DNA of 64,000 nucleotides. Source: Chrysoporthe austroafricana (Eukaryota; Ascomycota; Sordariomycetes; Diaporthales; Cryphonectriaceae). The position numbers and the translations under genes are program-made. The stretch lies in assembly GCA_001051155.2 (NCBI GenBank), contig JYIP02000001.1, positions 4,092,001-4,156,000 of the forward strand. The letters run 5' to 3'. Shown here in pieces: positions 1 to 9,639 of this stretch (its first letter is position 1; each line of letters begins with the position of its first letter). Below the pieces are notes generated by a model. It was not told the DNA's origin and did not search any database. It saw only the letters and a list, made by a program, of their open reading frames with translations.

Positions 1-1481
1 TGGGCGAGGGAGAGCCAGGCTGGAGGGGGCGAGAGGTGCCTCGGTCCCGAACCAGGGTGCGTGCGTGCTGTGGCTTGAGGAGAGACTGGCTGGGGGGCTT
101 ACGAGAGCGCGAGGTCAGCGGGGGGCTTGCTTCGACGATGAATCATGACCACGCCGTCGAGATCGATCTCACACTGCATGCAAATCCAACGCCCACCACC
201 AGCAGCCAGCCCGTCTCCCCGGTGCTTTGCCCCTCCTCCTCCTCCTCCTCCTCCTGATTCCAGTTCGTCCTTCTGGTGTGACGGCGTCAGCCTCGGCATA
301 AGCGGGTGGGCGGGCGGCGATGGAATCACAGCGCCGTGCGTCGATCAGCAAACCTCGATGGATGGAACACGGGGCCGCGGTGGTGATCTTGCATCTGAAC
401 CTCGCCGCGACAGGGGCCAGGGACAGGGGCGCGGTGCTGGGGGGCACAGGGGGTTCCAGGAGGGCCAAGGCCTGGCTTGTGGCTGGGGGCCCGCGGAGAC
501 GCCCTGGCGTTGCCTGGTGCGCGCCTGCTACACGTCCCGCCCCTCACTGTAGTTTCAAAGTCCGCACGAAGCTTGTGCGCACATCCTCCGCCCATCCGTG
601 CCCCATCCCAACCTGCGACCGGCGCTTTCGTGTGCCTCGGCTTGCCCCCCCCCCCTCTGCCCCCCTCGAGGCCCTCCTATCTTTGCCACTAGGGGCAAGC
701 ATGGCGCTCGTGAGGTGGCTGGATGGGGAAGGCGGCTCGCCGTCGTGTTCCCGTAAGTAGCATGTATCGACTCCGGCTGCCGCGACGGACGGGATGGAAA
801 ATGGAACTGTTTCACGACGAGACGGCAGGGACGGGAGGACCATCTCACGTGCCTGGTACCTACAGAGACACCTACCTGGCTGGCTGGCTGCGGCAGATAG
901 CGGTAGGCGCTGCTGGACCTGGACACTGGGCCTGGGCAAACCGCATCATCAATCCCTTCCTCATCAATCCTCGATTTTTGTTGGGACTAGAGCCAGCCTC
1001 GTGCCGCCTCCTAGACACGCCGCTCCACAGCCCTCCTGACCTCCAGCCCTCCTCAGCGAGAGCTTCGTTGCCTCCTAGCTATCCTCGCCATCACACCCCG
1101 GCGGCCGCCCATCCTCCGCCCTGGCGTGTCTCGCCTGCTCGCGTGCGTGCTCACTGCCGCCCCTCAGCTTAAGCTTTCTCGCCAGCGCGGCCCCCGGCCA
1201 GGGCGACAGCTCCCACGGGCAGCGTGGTCTACCGTCTGCTCTGTAGGAGGGGGAGGTATCACAGCTCTCGCGTGGAACCTCAGCCGCCTCTATCAGCCCC
1301 CCTGCCTCCTCTGTCCCTCGTGGGGACCGCCCGAGGGAGAGCGCACGTGCTCGTGCGTAGTCCACCAGAGACCCAACCGCCGGAGTCGTGTGTGCTGCTA
1401 TAGTAGCCCCCCCCGCTATCGACCAGGCCCGCGGAGGGCACGAAGGAGAGAGAAGCACGCAGCATTCCACCAGGCGCGGGG
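1..1481. other. Intergenic/upstream region of the polyketide synthase gene
   Basis: No coding region is recognisable. Open frames on both strands overlap one another and have low-complexity Pro/Ser/Arg-rich translations typical of GC-rich non-coding DNA. It holds a CCT microsatellite near 233-255 and homopolymer C runs near 647-656. It presumably contains the promoter and 5' leader of the gene starting at 1482. Confidence 0.6.
233..255. repeat. (CCT)n trinucleotide microsatellite
   Basis: About seven to eight perfect CCT units. It inflates overlapping false open frames (poly-Pro, poly-Ser, poly-Gly). Confidence 0.9.
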
Positions 1482-3003
1482 ATGTCGTCACCCAGAGGCT
1501 TTGGTGAGCTCGGCTTGAGCATCCTGGGGCTGGGCACCCAGTACCCCCCGTACGGGCTCAAGTCAGATGCTATAGAGATCCTCGTTGAGCGTTACCACGA
1601 TGCGGAGAGCCCATCGATGAAGAAGGTTCTGTCCATCAATAGATACACCGGCATCGAGGTGAGTGAGCGGCCAGCCCTTCCGGCTTCAGGACACGAGATG
1701 AGGCTGACTCCTCCCCCCAGACGCGCTCATCCATTGGGAACCCTGATCACCCTGTAGTGAACCACCCGGACCCCCCTTCGGTTGAGGAGCTCCATGAGGT
1801 CTTCATAAGCGAGGGGGTGCCCCTCGCCGTGAGCGCTGCGCGGAAGGCCATCGCGGAGGCCAAGATCGAGCTCGACGAGATTGTGAGCCCCCCCCCCGGT
1901 GGCCCGTCCGGCCCTGGCCCTCGCCTTCCAGCCTGGGCACCGCATGCTGACTCTCGCTGCAGACCCATGTCGTTTCCACAACCTGCACCGACAGTGCAAA
2001 CCCAGGGTACGACCACTTTGTCTGCCAGGGGCTGGGGATCACGCACCAGGTCGAGAAGGTCCTGCTCCACGGCATCGGCTGCAGCGGCGGGCTGGCGGCG
2101 CTGCGGACCGCGGCCAACCTGGCCCTGGGCCACAGCTTCCGGGGGAAGCCCGCCCGCATCCTGGTGGTCGCGCTGGAGGTGAGCACGACGTTCGTGCGCA
2201 GCGAGCTGGACTCTATCGACAAGCGCGGCGAGACGAGGATAGGCGTGTGCCTGTTCTCGGACTGCGCCAGCGCCGCGGTCCTCAGCAACGGCCTGAGCGC
2301 CGACGAGCTGTGCGGCTCGAAACCGCCCGTCTACGACCTCCTCGGGTGGGACCACCGCATCATCCCGGACACCGCGCACGACCTGGGCTTCGACGTCCAC
2401 CGCCACGGCTGGAAGGTCGTCCTGACGCCCCGCGTGCCCGAGATCGCCCAGAGCGCCCTCCAGCCCACCTTCGCCGACCTCATGGCCTCGCTGCGCCTGC
2501 CGCCCGCGTGGCAGGACGCCGCGCCCGCGGACTTCGACTGGGCCATGCACCCCGGCGGCGCGACCATCCTGACGGGCGCGGAGCGGGCGCTGGGCCTGCG
2601 GCCCGAGCACATGCGCGCCAGCTACGACGTGTACATGCACCACGGCAACTCGAGCAGCGCGACCGTCTTCAGCGTGCTGGACCGCCTGCGGGGCAAGGAC
2701 ATGGACGCGTGCACGCCGGGGGGGCGCGGGCCGCGGGAGCACGTGGTCGGCTGCGCGTTCGGGCCCGGCGTGTCCGTCGAGATGTGCATGCTGCGGCGGC
2801 GGGACCTCGGCCCCGCGCCCGGCGACAGCGGCGTCCAGACGCCGCCCGAGACGGAGAGCGAGCAGAGCAGCGACCGGAGCGAGAACGGGGAGGAGGACAG
2901 CGCGGGGTCGGACGACGGCGACGGCGCGGAGGAGGAGGAGGTGCATCGTCACTACGGGGAGAACTTCATCAGCCAGGCGCTCGCATCTGTAGAACTGGAT
3001 TGA
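1482..3003 (+). CDS. Type III polyketide synthase (chalcone-synthase superfamily)
   Basis: Three exons: 1482-1658, 1721-1882, 1963-3003; 459 residues. Introns are GTGAGT..CCCCAG and GTGAGC..TGCAG. Type III synthases are homodimeric condensing enzymes that extend an acyl-CoA starter with malonyl-CoA and cyclise it to resorcinols, pyrones or similar products without an acyl carrier protein. The Cys-His-Asn triad is visible: Cys153 in HGIGCSGG, His309 in AMHPGG and Asn342 in HHGNSSSAT. AFGPGVSVEMCML (378-390) matches the C-terminal family signature. The triad spacing is close to the fungal 2'-oxoalkylresorcylic acid synthase (ORAS) type. The last ~65 residues (394-459) are a Ser/Glu/Asp-rich tail outside the thiolase fold. 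The starter unit and product cannot be read from sequence. The neighbour is a converging permease, so no cluster is evident. The start is the first ATG in the N-terminal conserved frame. Confidence 0.93.
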
Positions 3004-3762
3004 GTGGGATAACACCCATCCGTGTTTACGCCGTGAGGAGCGGCGATGGGGTCGGTGGGGTAGTATATAGATTATGCATATAGACGTTGCAGAAATGCCG
3101 TTGTTATATTCTCGTCTTGTGGCCTTTTCTCCGTTTATTCGTCAGGCCTCGGCGCAATTGGGGCAGAACCGGACTGTGTGGTTGTGGCATTGTTCCATTT
3201 TAGTATCTTTTGCTATGGTGCCCCTTACTATTCGTTTCGGAACATGGCTGGCCTATATCTAGACCGTCTAACCGACCGCCCAGAAAGGAAAAAATGAAGA
3301 AGAGGAAAACGAGGACAGCAACAAGGAGTTCGGTGCCCTTTTGTAAGGGGCATACGTTGCTGCTATATTGGGCGGTTATAGTACCCCCCCTTTCTCTAGG
3401 TGCTACGGATGTCGTCGTGATGAGTGTACGGCACTGCCATTGATGAAATGAGTGGTAAGATGAATTTTGAGTGAGCGGTTGAGCGACGCGCACAGTCCCG
3501 TGTGAGTTCCGATTCAGTGGGTGAGAAGACCTGATAGCGTGAAGAGGGGCCAGGGTTGAAATTCTTTTTATAATCTTAAAATATGCAGAGAGGGTAGGTA
3601 CATAGGGTATCAGTATCGACTCGTTACATCCATGCCCTCGTATAAGTCTTTCGCCGTTATATTCGAACCCGACGCCTCTCCCTCTCCACCCACTTCCATT
3701 ACATCTCGACGGCCTACCCGTCTCCCCCGCCAGCGCACATCGGAGCCCGGACCTAGACCCGC
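3004..3762. other. Convergent 3' intergenic region
   Basis: AT-richer spacer between the stop of the polyketide synthase and the stop of the minus-strand permease. It presumably holds both 3' untranslated regions and polyadenylation sites. No gene was recognised. Confidence 0.6.
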
Positions 3763-5556
3763 TCACTGCTTACCCTCCCGCTCGGCAGCGAGCTCCTCCT
3801 CGGCGCGGCGCGCCTCGACGCTCTCGACGCTCTCGCCGCGCTTGAGCCCGAGCTGGCGCGTGTCCCACCCTTTGCTCTCGAGGTAGGCGCGGAAGCGGGC
3901 GTCCTCCTCCTGGACGGTGTCCTGGCCGATGTGGGGGATGAAGATGAGCACGAGGGCGGCGGACAGGATGCACAGGGACGAGGAGACGTAGAAGGGGTAC
4001 TGCGCGCTGGTGTTGGCCGTGTGGCCGGCGGCCTCGATGTACTTGAAGATGTACGTCCCGATGAAGGCGCCGATCTTGCCCGTCGCGGCCGCGATGCCGT
4101 AGTACATGCCGCGGATGCCGGTGGCGGAGGTCTTGGAGGCGAGCAGGCCGATGCTGGGGGATTACAGTCAGCGGGTGTTTCTTTCTTTCTCTCTGTATGT
4201 GTCTGTCTCTGTACAGACAGGCCACGATAGAAGGGGACTGCTTACTTGTCGCCGGGGCCGAGCTCGCCGAGGGCGAGAAAGATGCCGTACACGACGGCGA
4301 AGGCGGCGACGTTTGCCGGCTGGGAGAGCTTGTCGTAGGCGCCGGCCATGATGAAGCCGACGATGGCCTGGAGGGTGACGCCGAGGGCGAGGGTGTAGCG
4401 CGGGCCGATCCAGTCGCTGACGAAGGCGCCGAGGACGGCGCCGGGGATGTAGAACAGGTTGATGACGGTGTTCCAGCCGAAGACGGTGGTGAGGGGGGCG
4501 TCGGAGTTGTAGATGTTGGCGAGGATGCTGGAGCCGTAGATGCCGAAGGGGTAGGCGGAGAAGTCGTAGATGAACCAGATGGCGGCGACGACGAGCAGGC
4601 GGGGGCCGTAGAAGCGGAAGGCGAGGCCGTAGGGGATGCGGACGTGGGCCATGCTGTTGCGGGAGAACTCCTCGGGCTCGCGGATGCGCAGGCGCAGGAC
4701 GAAGAGGATGAGGGGGAAGACGACGCCGATGCCGAGGCTGGTGCGCCACTGGGTGCTGAGGTGGGCGTTGCGGCAGGCGGCGGCGACGACGTAGGGCACG
4801 AAGGCGCCGACGACGAAGCCCCAGTCGATGGCGGTGTTGGTGAAGAGGATGAACCAGCGGTTGCGGGTGCCGGCGCGCAGCTCGGCCGACGACTCGGAGC
4901 AGCCGACGGAGCCGGCCGGGTACTCGCCGCCGATGCCGATGCCGACGAAGAAGCGCCAGGCGACGAGGATGGAGAGCATGCCGGCGACCTCGCCGTGCCA
5001 GTAGGAGGCGGCGGCGAGGGCGGTGAAGATGATCAGGATGACGGTCGACACGAGGAGCGTGTTGACGCGGCTCCACTTGTCGGCGAGGGCGCCGAAGAAG
5101 AGCTGGCCCACGACGGTGCCGACGAAGGCGATGGACGTGACCTGGGGGGAGGAGGAAAAGGTCAGCCTGTGCTGCTCGCCGACGGGGACAGAGGCCCGTG
5201 TCGATTGGGGGCCGGGTGAGGACTCACATTGTTGATAGCCGTGGAGTTGGCGTAGGCGTCTGGGTATTGCTGTCGACGGGGGGCGTGTCAGTCAGATGGG
5301 GCCTGCTCCATGGCCGTCCTGGCGCCACCACCGCGGCGTGGAAGGGGGGGACGCTCACCAGCGCGAGGATCGTGTTCACGGACCCGATCACGTTGTTGAC
5401 GTAGCCATCGCTGAAGAGACCGGCGCCGCACGCGAAGACGGGCAGGAGGCTCCTGCTGGCGGGTGGGGCGTCGTCGGCCGGCGCGTCGGAGGACGGGTAC
5501 GGCTCGACGGGGGCGTCCTGCGTCGCGTCCGCCTTCTTCCCGAAGCCGAACGGCAT
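3763..5556 (-). CDS. Major facilitator permease, GIT1/PHO84-like (glycerophosphodiester or phosphate:H+ symporter family)
   Basis: Four exons on the minus strand: 5556-5359, 5269-5228 (42 nt, QYPDAYANSTAINN), 5141-4246 and 4153-3763; 508 residues. Twelve-helix plasma-membrane sugar-porter fold. FACGAGLFSDGY in TM1 and FVGIGIGGEYPAGSV in the TM4 region match the phosphate:H+ symporter subfamily, to which yeast Git1 (glycerophosphoinositol/glycerophosphocholine uptake) and Pho84 belong. Length matches Git1 (about 520). The N-terminal ~35 residues and the C-terminal ~50 (charged, Glu/Arg/Lys) are cytosolic-looking. Which organophosphate it carries is not decidable here. The ATG at 5556 opens the conserved N terminus. 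The promoter is embedded in poly-A/G/C runs around an N. Confidence 0.87.
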
Positions 5557-5777
5557 GGCGACCGGAGGGGAGAGCGGGCGGGCTGGCTGGCGGTTGAGAT
5601 AAGGCTGGGGTCCGGGTGCCTCGCCGAGATAGGACGGTGAGGGTTCTCGCGGGTCAGCGAGCGAGCGGGCCTGCGGTGAGGGAGAGAGGTTCCAAGGTGA
5701 GGAGGGGGAGAGGAAGGGGAACGGAGGAGGAGGCGAAGGAGGAGGAGGAAGAAGAAGATGTAAATCAACCCAGACAG

Positions 5778-5869
5778 AAAAAAACAAAAAAAAAAAAAAA
5801 AAAACGACAACCGACCCCCCCCCCGCCCGCGGGCGGGGGGGGGGGGGGGNAAAGAAAAAAAAAAAACAC

Positions 5870-5900
<31 letters not shown>
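5778..5900. repeat. Homopolymer block with ambiguous base (N at 5850)
   Basis: A-run, then about ten C, GCCCGCGGGC, about fifteen G, an N, then long A-runs. The C/G part is a self-complementary hairpin-like palindrome. The N marks an unresolved base, so length and order here are unreliable. Confidence 0.85.
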
Positions 5901-5901
<1 letters not shown>

Positions 5902-6476
5902 GTCAACCTGCACGCCCACGTGCCAGTCGTCGAGGAACGAGAGCCCACCCCCCGTGTCCTATCTCATCCATGGCCAGGATGCTATTCGGGCCATTCCAGA
6001 TGCAGGTGGGATTGGCAGCCATCGCCGCGGCCTGCAGGAGGACGGCATGGGCCCCGCTCTTGTCCGGCCGGGCCAGCGCCGAGAAGAGGATAGGCCCGCA
6101 AGCATGTGCGCATCCTTGCGACTAGTATGTGGCCTATACTAATGTACTATACATAGTAGGATAGATAGTATGCAGCATGCAAGCCGTCGTGACCTCCTGG
6201 CGGACAGCGCCCAGCAGCCGGCAGCCAGCCTCCATCCCCCTTCTGGCAATCGATCTGGTCACCAGCCCTGCCGCCGAGGTGGGATCATGCGTCCCCGGAG
6301 TATGCATGCACCCAGTATTCCAGAGAGTCAGATTCCTGGGGCGGGCGCGGCGGCCAGGGGACCTCGAGTCGACGCCTGCCGCGGCACCGCAGTACCGAGA
6401 TGAAGGGCCGCAACGTCCAGCTCGTGCCCGCACCGCAGCATCTCATTCGTCGCCGGGGCGGCCTGGGGGATCCGGG

Positions 6477-6530
6477 CCCACGCCCACGCCCACGCCCACG
6501 CCCACGCCCACGCCCACGCCCACGCCCACG
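6477..6530. repeat. (CCCACG)9 hexanucleotide array
   Basis: Nine perfect six-base units (54 bp). It is not the fungal telomere motif (CCCTAA). On the + strand it reads Pro-Arg repeats, which explains false open frames there. Confidence 0.93.
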
Positions 6531-8882
6531 GCCTGGGGAGCGTGGGGAGTGGGAGGGAGCGAGGTTCAGGTTCCCAGCTCGAGGGCCGCGCAGCACACAC
6601 ACACCTCCCACAGCCCGCTGCGCCGCGCCTCGCCTGCATGTTATCTTGGGCGGCGCCCCCGTCATCACCACCATCGCTGCTACCGCCCCCCCTGGATGCG
6701 CCGCCTCGGGCCTGCTCGGCTCGGGACTTAACCTGCCAGGCGGGACGAGAAAAAGCTTGGTCTCCGGGGCCCTGCAGGCGATCCTCGGCTCGCGTCTTGG
6801 CCTGGGTCCTGGGCGCGCGCTGTGGTCGACACTACTGAGTAGGTCCCGTCATTGGGCGGCGCGGTAGTGCGCTGCTATCGGGTCGAGGGTGGCTTGCTGG
6901 TGGGGAGGAAAGGCGGCGGTACGTTCTCGGTAGTAGCGCCGAGGGATTCCCACTCTCGGTCGCGACGTGCCCCACACGCGCTCACTACTACTACATGCTG
7001 CTGCTGCTGTATGGCATGTATGTACAGTTATGTAGCATCTTCTAGAAAGGCGACCTCAGATCTGCGCCGTACCATCCAGCCCGCCGCCCCGGGACGCCAG
7101 CCCCATGCTGTGACCTCGGCAAGCGCCGAGCCAAGGTCTCCTGAGCAGCCAACCTCGATCACGGTTACTGGAGAGAACATCCCTCGGCTTCTCCACGCCG
7201 TCGCCCCGACGTCATCGCCAATAGCCTCTCCCACGTGCTTCATAGTACTCCACCGTGGCCTCCAGACAACCCTCGCGAGGCCTGCCGGCTTCGCCCCGCG
7301 GATCTCGGTGCTGGCCGTCCCTCAAGCCGCCTGCACATCACTGCCGCATCGAACGCGCATGCGGGTCGCATGCAGGCGCGCCCGCCGCTGGAGGAGCAGC
7401 CCGCCCTCCTCCGTCCCGGCGCTCTGGGCCGGGCCACGAGGAGCCCCGGTGCGTCAGATCTGATCTCGCATCGGCCCAGGCCTCCTCAGGCAGGCCCGCG
7501 TACCAGCGATCTCCGCCGACGGGCTCCAGGAAATGGCTCGCGTGCGCGGACCGGCGGGTCCCCAGGCCTGCAGCGGCGGGCTGTCCAGTCTGGCCAGCTA
7601 TGTAACTGTGTCTCGGTCTTGATTGCATGAGACCTGGAACGGGGCCGGTACCTGGGTACTTCTCGTGGGCTTTGGGCCTCAGGTGGGCCCCTGGGCCCCG
7701 GCGAGACGATATACTTAACTCAGGGCATTCACGCAGTCTCTTTGGTATTCGATGGAAGGGCTTCCGGCCAAGATAGGCAGGCGTCTTGGTGGGAATGATG
7801 GGACGGAAAGGCAGATGATTATGAGACGGCAGAACTGAGGGCGCCCGACCGCAAGTGCGAGGCAGCCAGAAGCCCGGAGGAGTCGAGATGCTCGTCGGCC
7901 AGGCTTCTATCCAGACTTCCTCCCAATTTGGGATGGATGAAGGTCACTCATTGCCTTCATCTTGTTCACCATCGATATAGAAGCCCTGCAAGATGTGTTC
8001 CAGCCCTCAGTCGTAAATACCCAAATGCCCAGAATAAACTCTGAAGTACTGCGGCGTGGTCTCTCTGCGTCCAGCCTCGAGATGTTGGTCGTCTCAGTCA
8101 AAGTGATGTTACAGCTGTTTCGTTCATGGTGCAGGAAGTCGCTTCTTAATAATGGCAGCGTGTATATTCGTTCACAGGATAGACTGAACGAACGAAGAGG
8201 TCATAGAAACCTACAACACCCTCTTGAAGACAATATTGCAGAAGACGTATTTCGTCAACGGGACTCTGGCTTCTCCCAGCTGGTGGAGTGATTTCCCTCA
8301 GGGGAGGCAAGTAAAAGCGCCTATCTTTCTCACAGCCTCGCGCCTTCCTTGTTCTCATCCACTACCCATCTGCTCAACAGTCCTTTACAGACCTCGCCAT
8401 CGTTATCCTCTTGTTTCTGCCAGCAAGGCTGAGCGAGGCACAACACCATCCTTAAGCTATTTTTCATACCCTCATGAAACCATGCTCATGCCCCTCTCGC
8501 CTCAATAAGTGACCCTCACCCTTAAAGGCACCATCTCGACGCAATTGTTGAGCTACGCTTTACAACCTCGTGAGTTCGTCGCCCTCGATATTTCAGCATT
8601 CGAGGCGGCTTGCGGGAGACTTTTCAACGGGGCTGCTTTGCGGCTCCCTTTCACGAGGCTATCCTCTTCTCTCCTCTTGGAGTGCCCACCTGATTTCTCA
8701 CATCTTCCAAGTCACCAATATTCTATCCCTCTCAAACCACAAAGGGAACGTTACTTCTTCAACAAGCACATCGTGGAAGAAAGGCCGTCATCTTATCACA
8801 TGTTGAGGTAAGTTCATCATTTGTTCGTCAACTTGAAGACAAACCCATCTGCTGGACGGCAACTCCTTTCCTCCAATACCTA

Positions 8883-8980
8883 CCTTCTCACTTCCAGCCT
8901 TCTCACTTCCAGCCTTCTCACTTCCAGCCTTCTCACTTCCAGCCTTCTCACTTCCAGCCTTCTCACTTCCAGCCTTCTCA
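8883..8980. repeat. 15-bp minisatellite, six perfect units plus a partial
   Basis: Unit CCTTCTCACTTCCAG, six exact copies in 8883-8972 and a seventh that degenerates after eight bases. It lies about 660 bp before the F-box-like start, within the presumed leader or promoter. Because 15 is a multiple of three every frame stays open through it (for example Ser-Glu-Lys-Ala-Gly on the minus strand), giving spurious open frames. Confidence 0.95.
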
Positions 8981-9639
8981 CCCGAGTCCTTTCTTCTCAC
9001 CCGTTTAGCCTCCTTTTCTCACCGCCTTAGGCTTTTGAAGGACTGCCAACTTGTCCACTTCACTTACCTGCGCCAAAACTGAGGACCAGACTTGTGGTCC
9101 AGTATCTTTCTGCTTTTGAATGGTATGTTTGGCAGCTTCCCTCCCAGACTCCTCAACTCGTTTGAAGGTCTGGTCAACCTGCCACTGCCATTACCCTGTG
9201 GAATCTGCCGTCCTCTTCTCACCACTCTCCCTCCTCCATTCCTTTCACTTTTGCTTTTCATTACTGTTTCTCAAGAACAGGCGTACTACAGTCACGTTTT
9301 CTTACCTTAATGGCTACTAATTGACGTGATCCTGTCCTTCAAAGACCTGGTCTACTGAAGTCAACGGAAGGAGACCCAGTCAGATCTGACTTTGACATCT
9401 CTTTACCCTTGGTCTTTGGAGCTTTTGCTTGATTCTAAGCGCGATAACTACCGTGCCGCTGTTTACTCCCGAAAAGACCTTCTCGAATCTCGAGTTCCTG
9501 CCTCATTACAAGCACAGCATTCAGCGTGGCTCTTACGACAGCTGGAAAGAATTTCTGTTCTAAGATCTCATTCCACTTTCTGCTTGAGGAACATCTCTAG
9601 CTTTTTCAATTGTGGAAAACAAGATTTGCTTTATCTACA

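Larger units (their letters stand above)
5557..9639. other. Long low-complexity intergenic region
   Basis: About 4 kb without a gene I can support. It contains poly-A and C/G homopolymers around 5778-5900, a hexamer array at 6477-6530 and a 15-bp minisatellite at 8883-8980. From roughly 7.7 kb base composition becomes less GC-rich, continuing into the F-box-like gene. The stretch just before 9640 is pyrimidine-rich and probably promoter/5' leader of that gene. Open frames here (for example 7962-8291 +) have no recognisable domain. Confidence 0.55.

Noticed and set aside
1747..3015. 422-codon minus-strand open frame across the polyketide synthase
   Set aside because: It is Arg/Ala/Val/Gln-rich and antisense to a well-defined catalytic gene; GC-rich codons on the sense strand leave few antisense stops.
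3650..3690. GTTCGAA B-box-like sequence (minus strand) suggesting a tRNA
   Set aside because: The flanking bases do not form a T-arm stem and no A box or acceptor stem is found.
4197..5219. 340-codon + strand acidic Gly/Asp/Glu/Val frame
   Set aside because: Shadow of the minus-strand permease exon and intron; no domain.
6477..6530. Hexamer array considered as telomere-like
   Set aside because: The unit is CCCACG, not CCCTAA/TTAGGG, and it lies internally.
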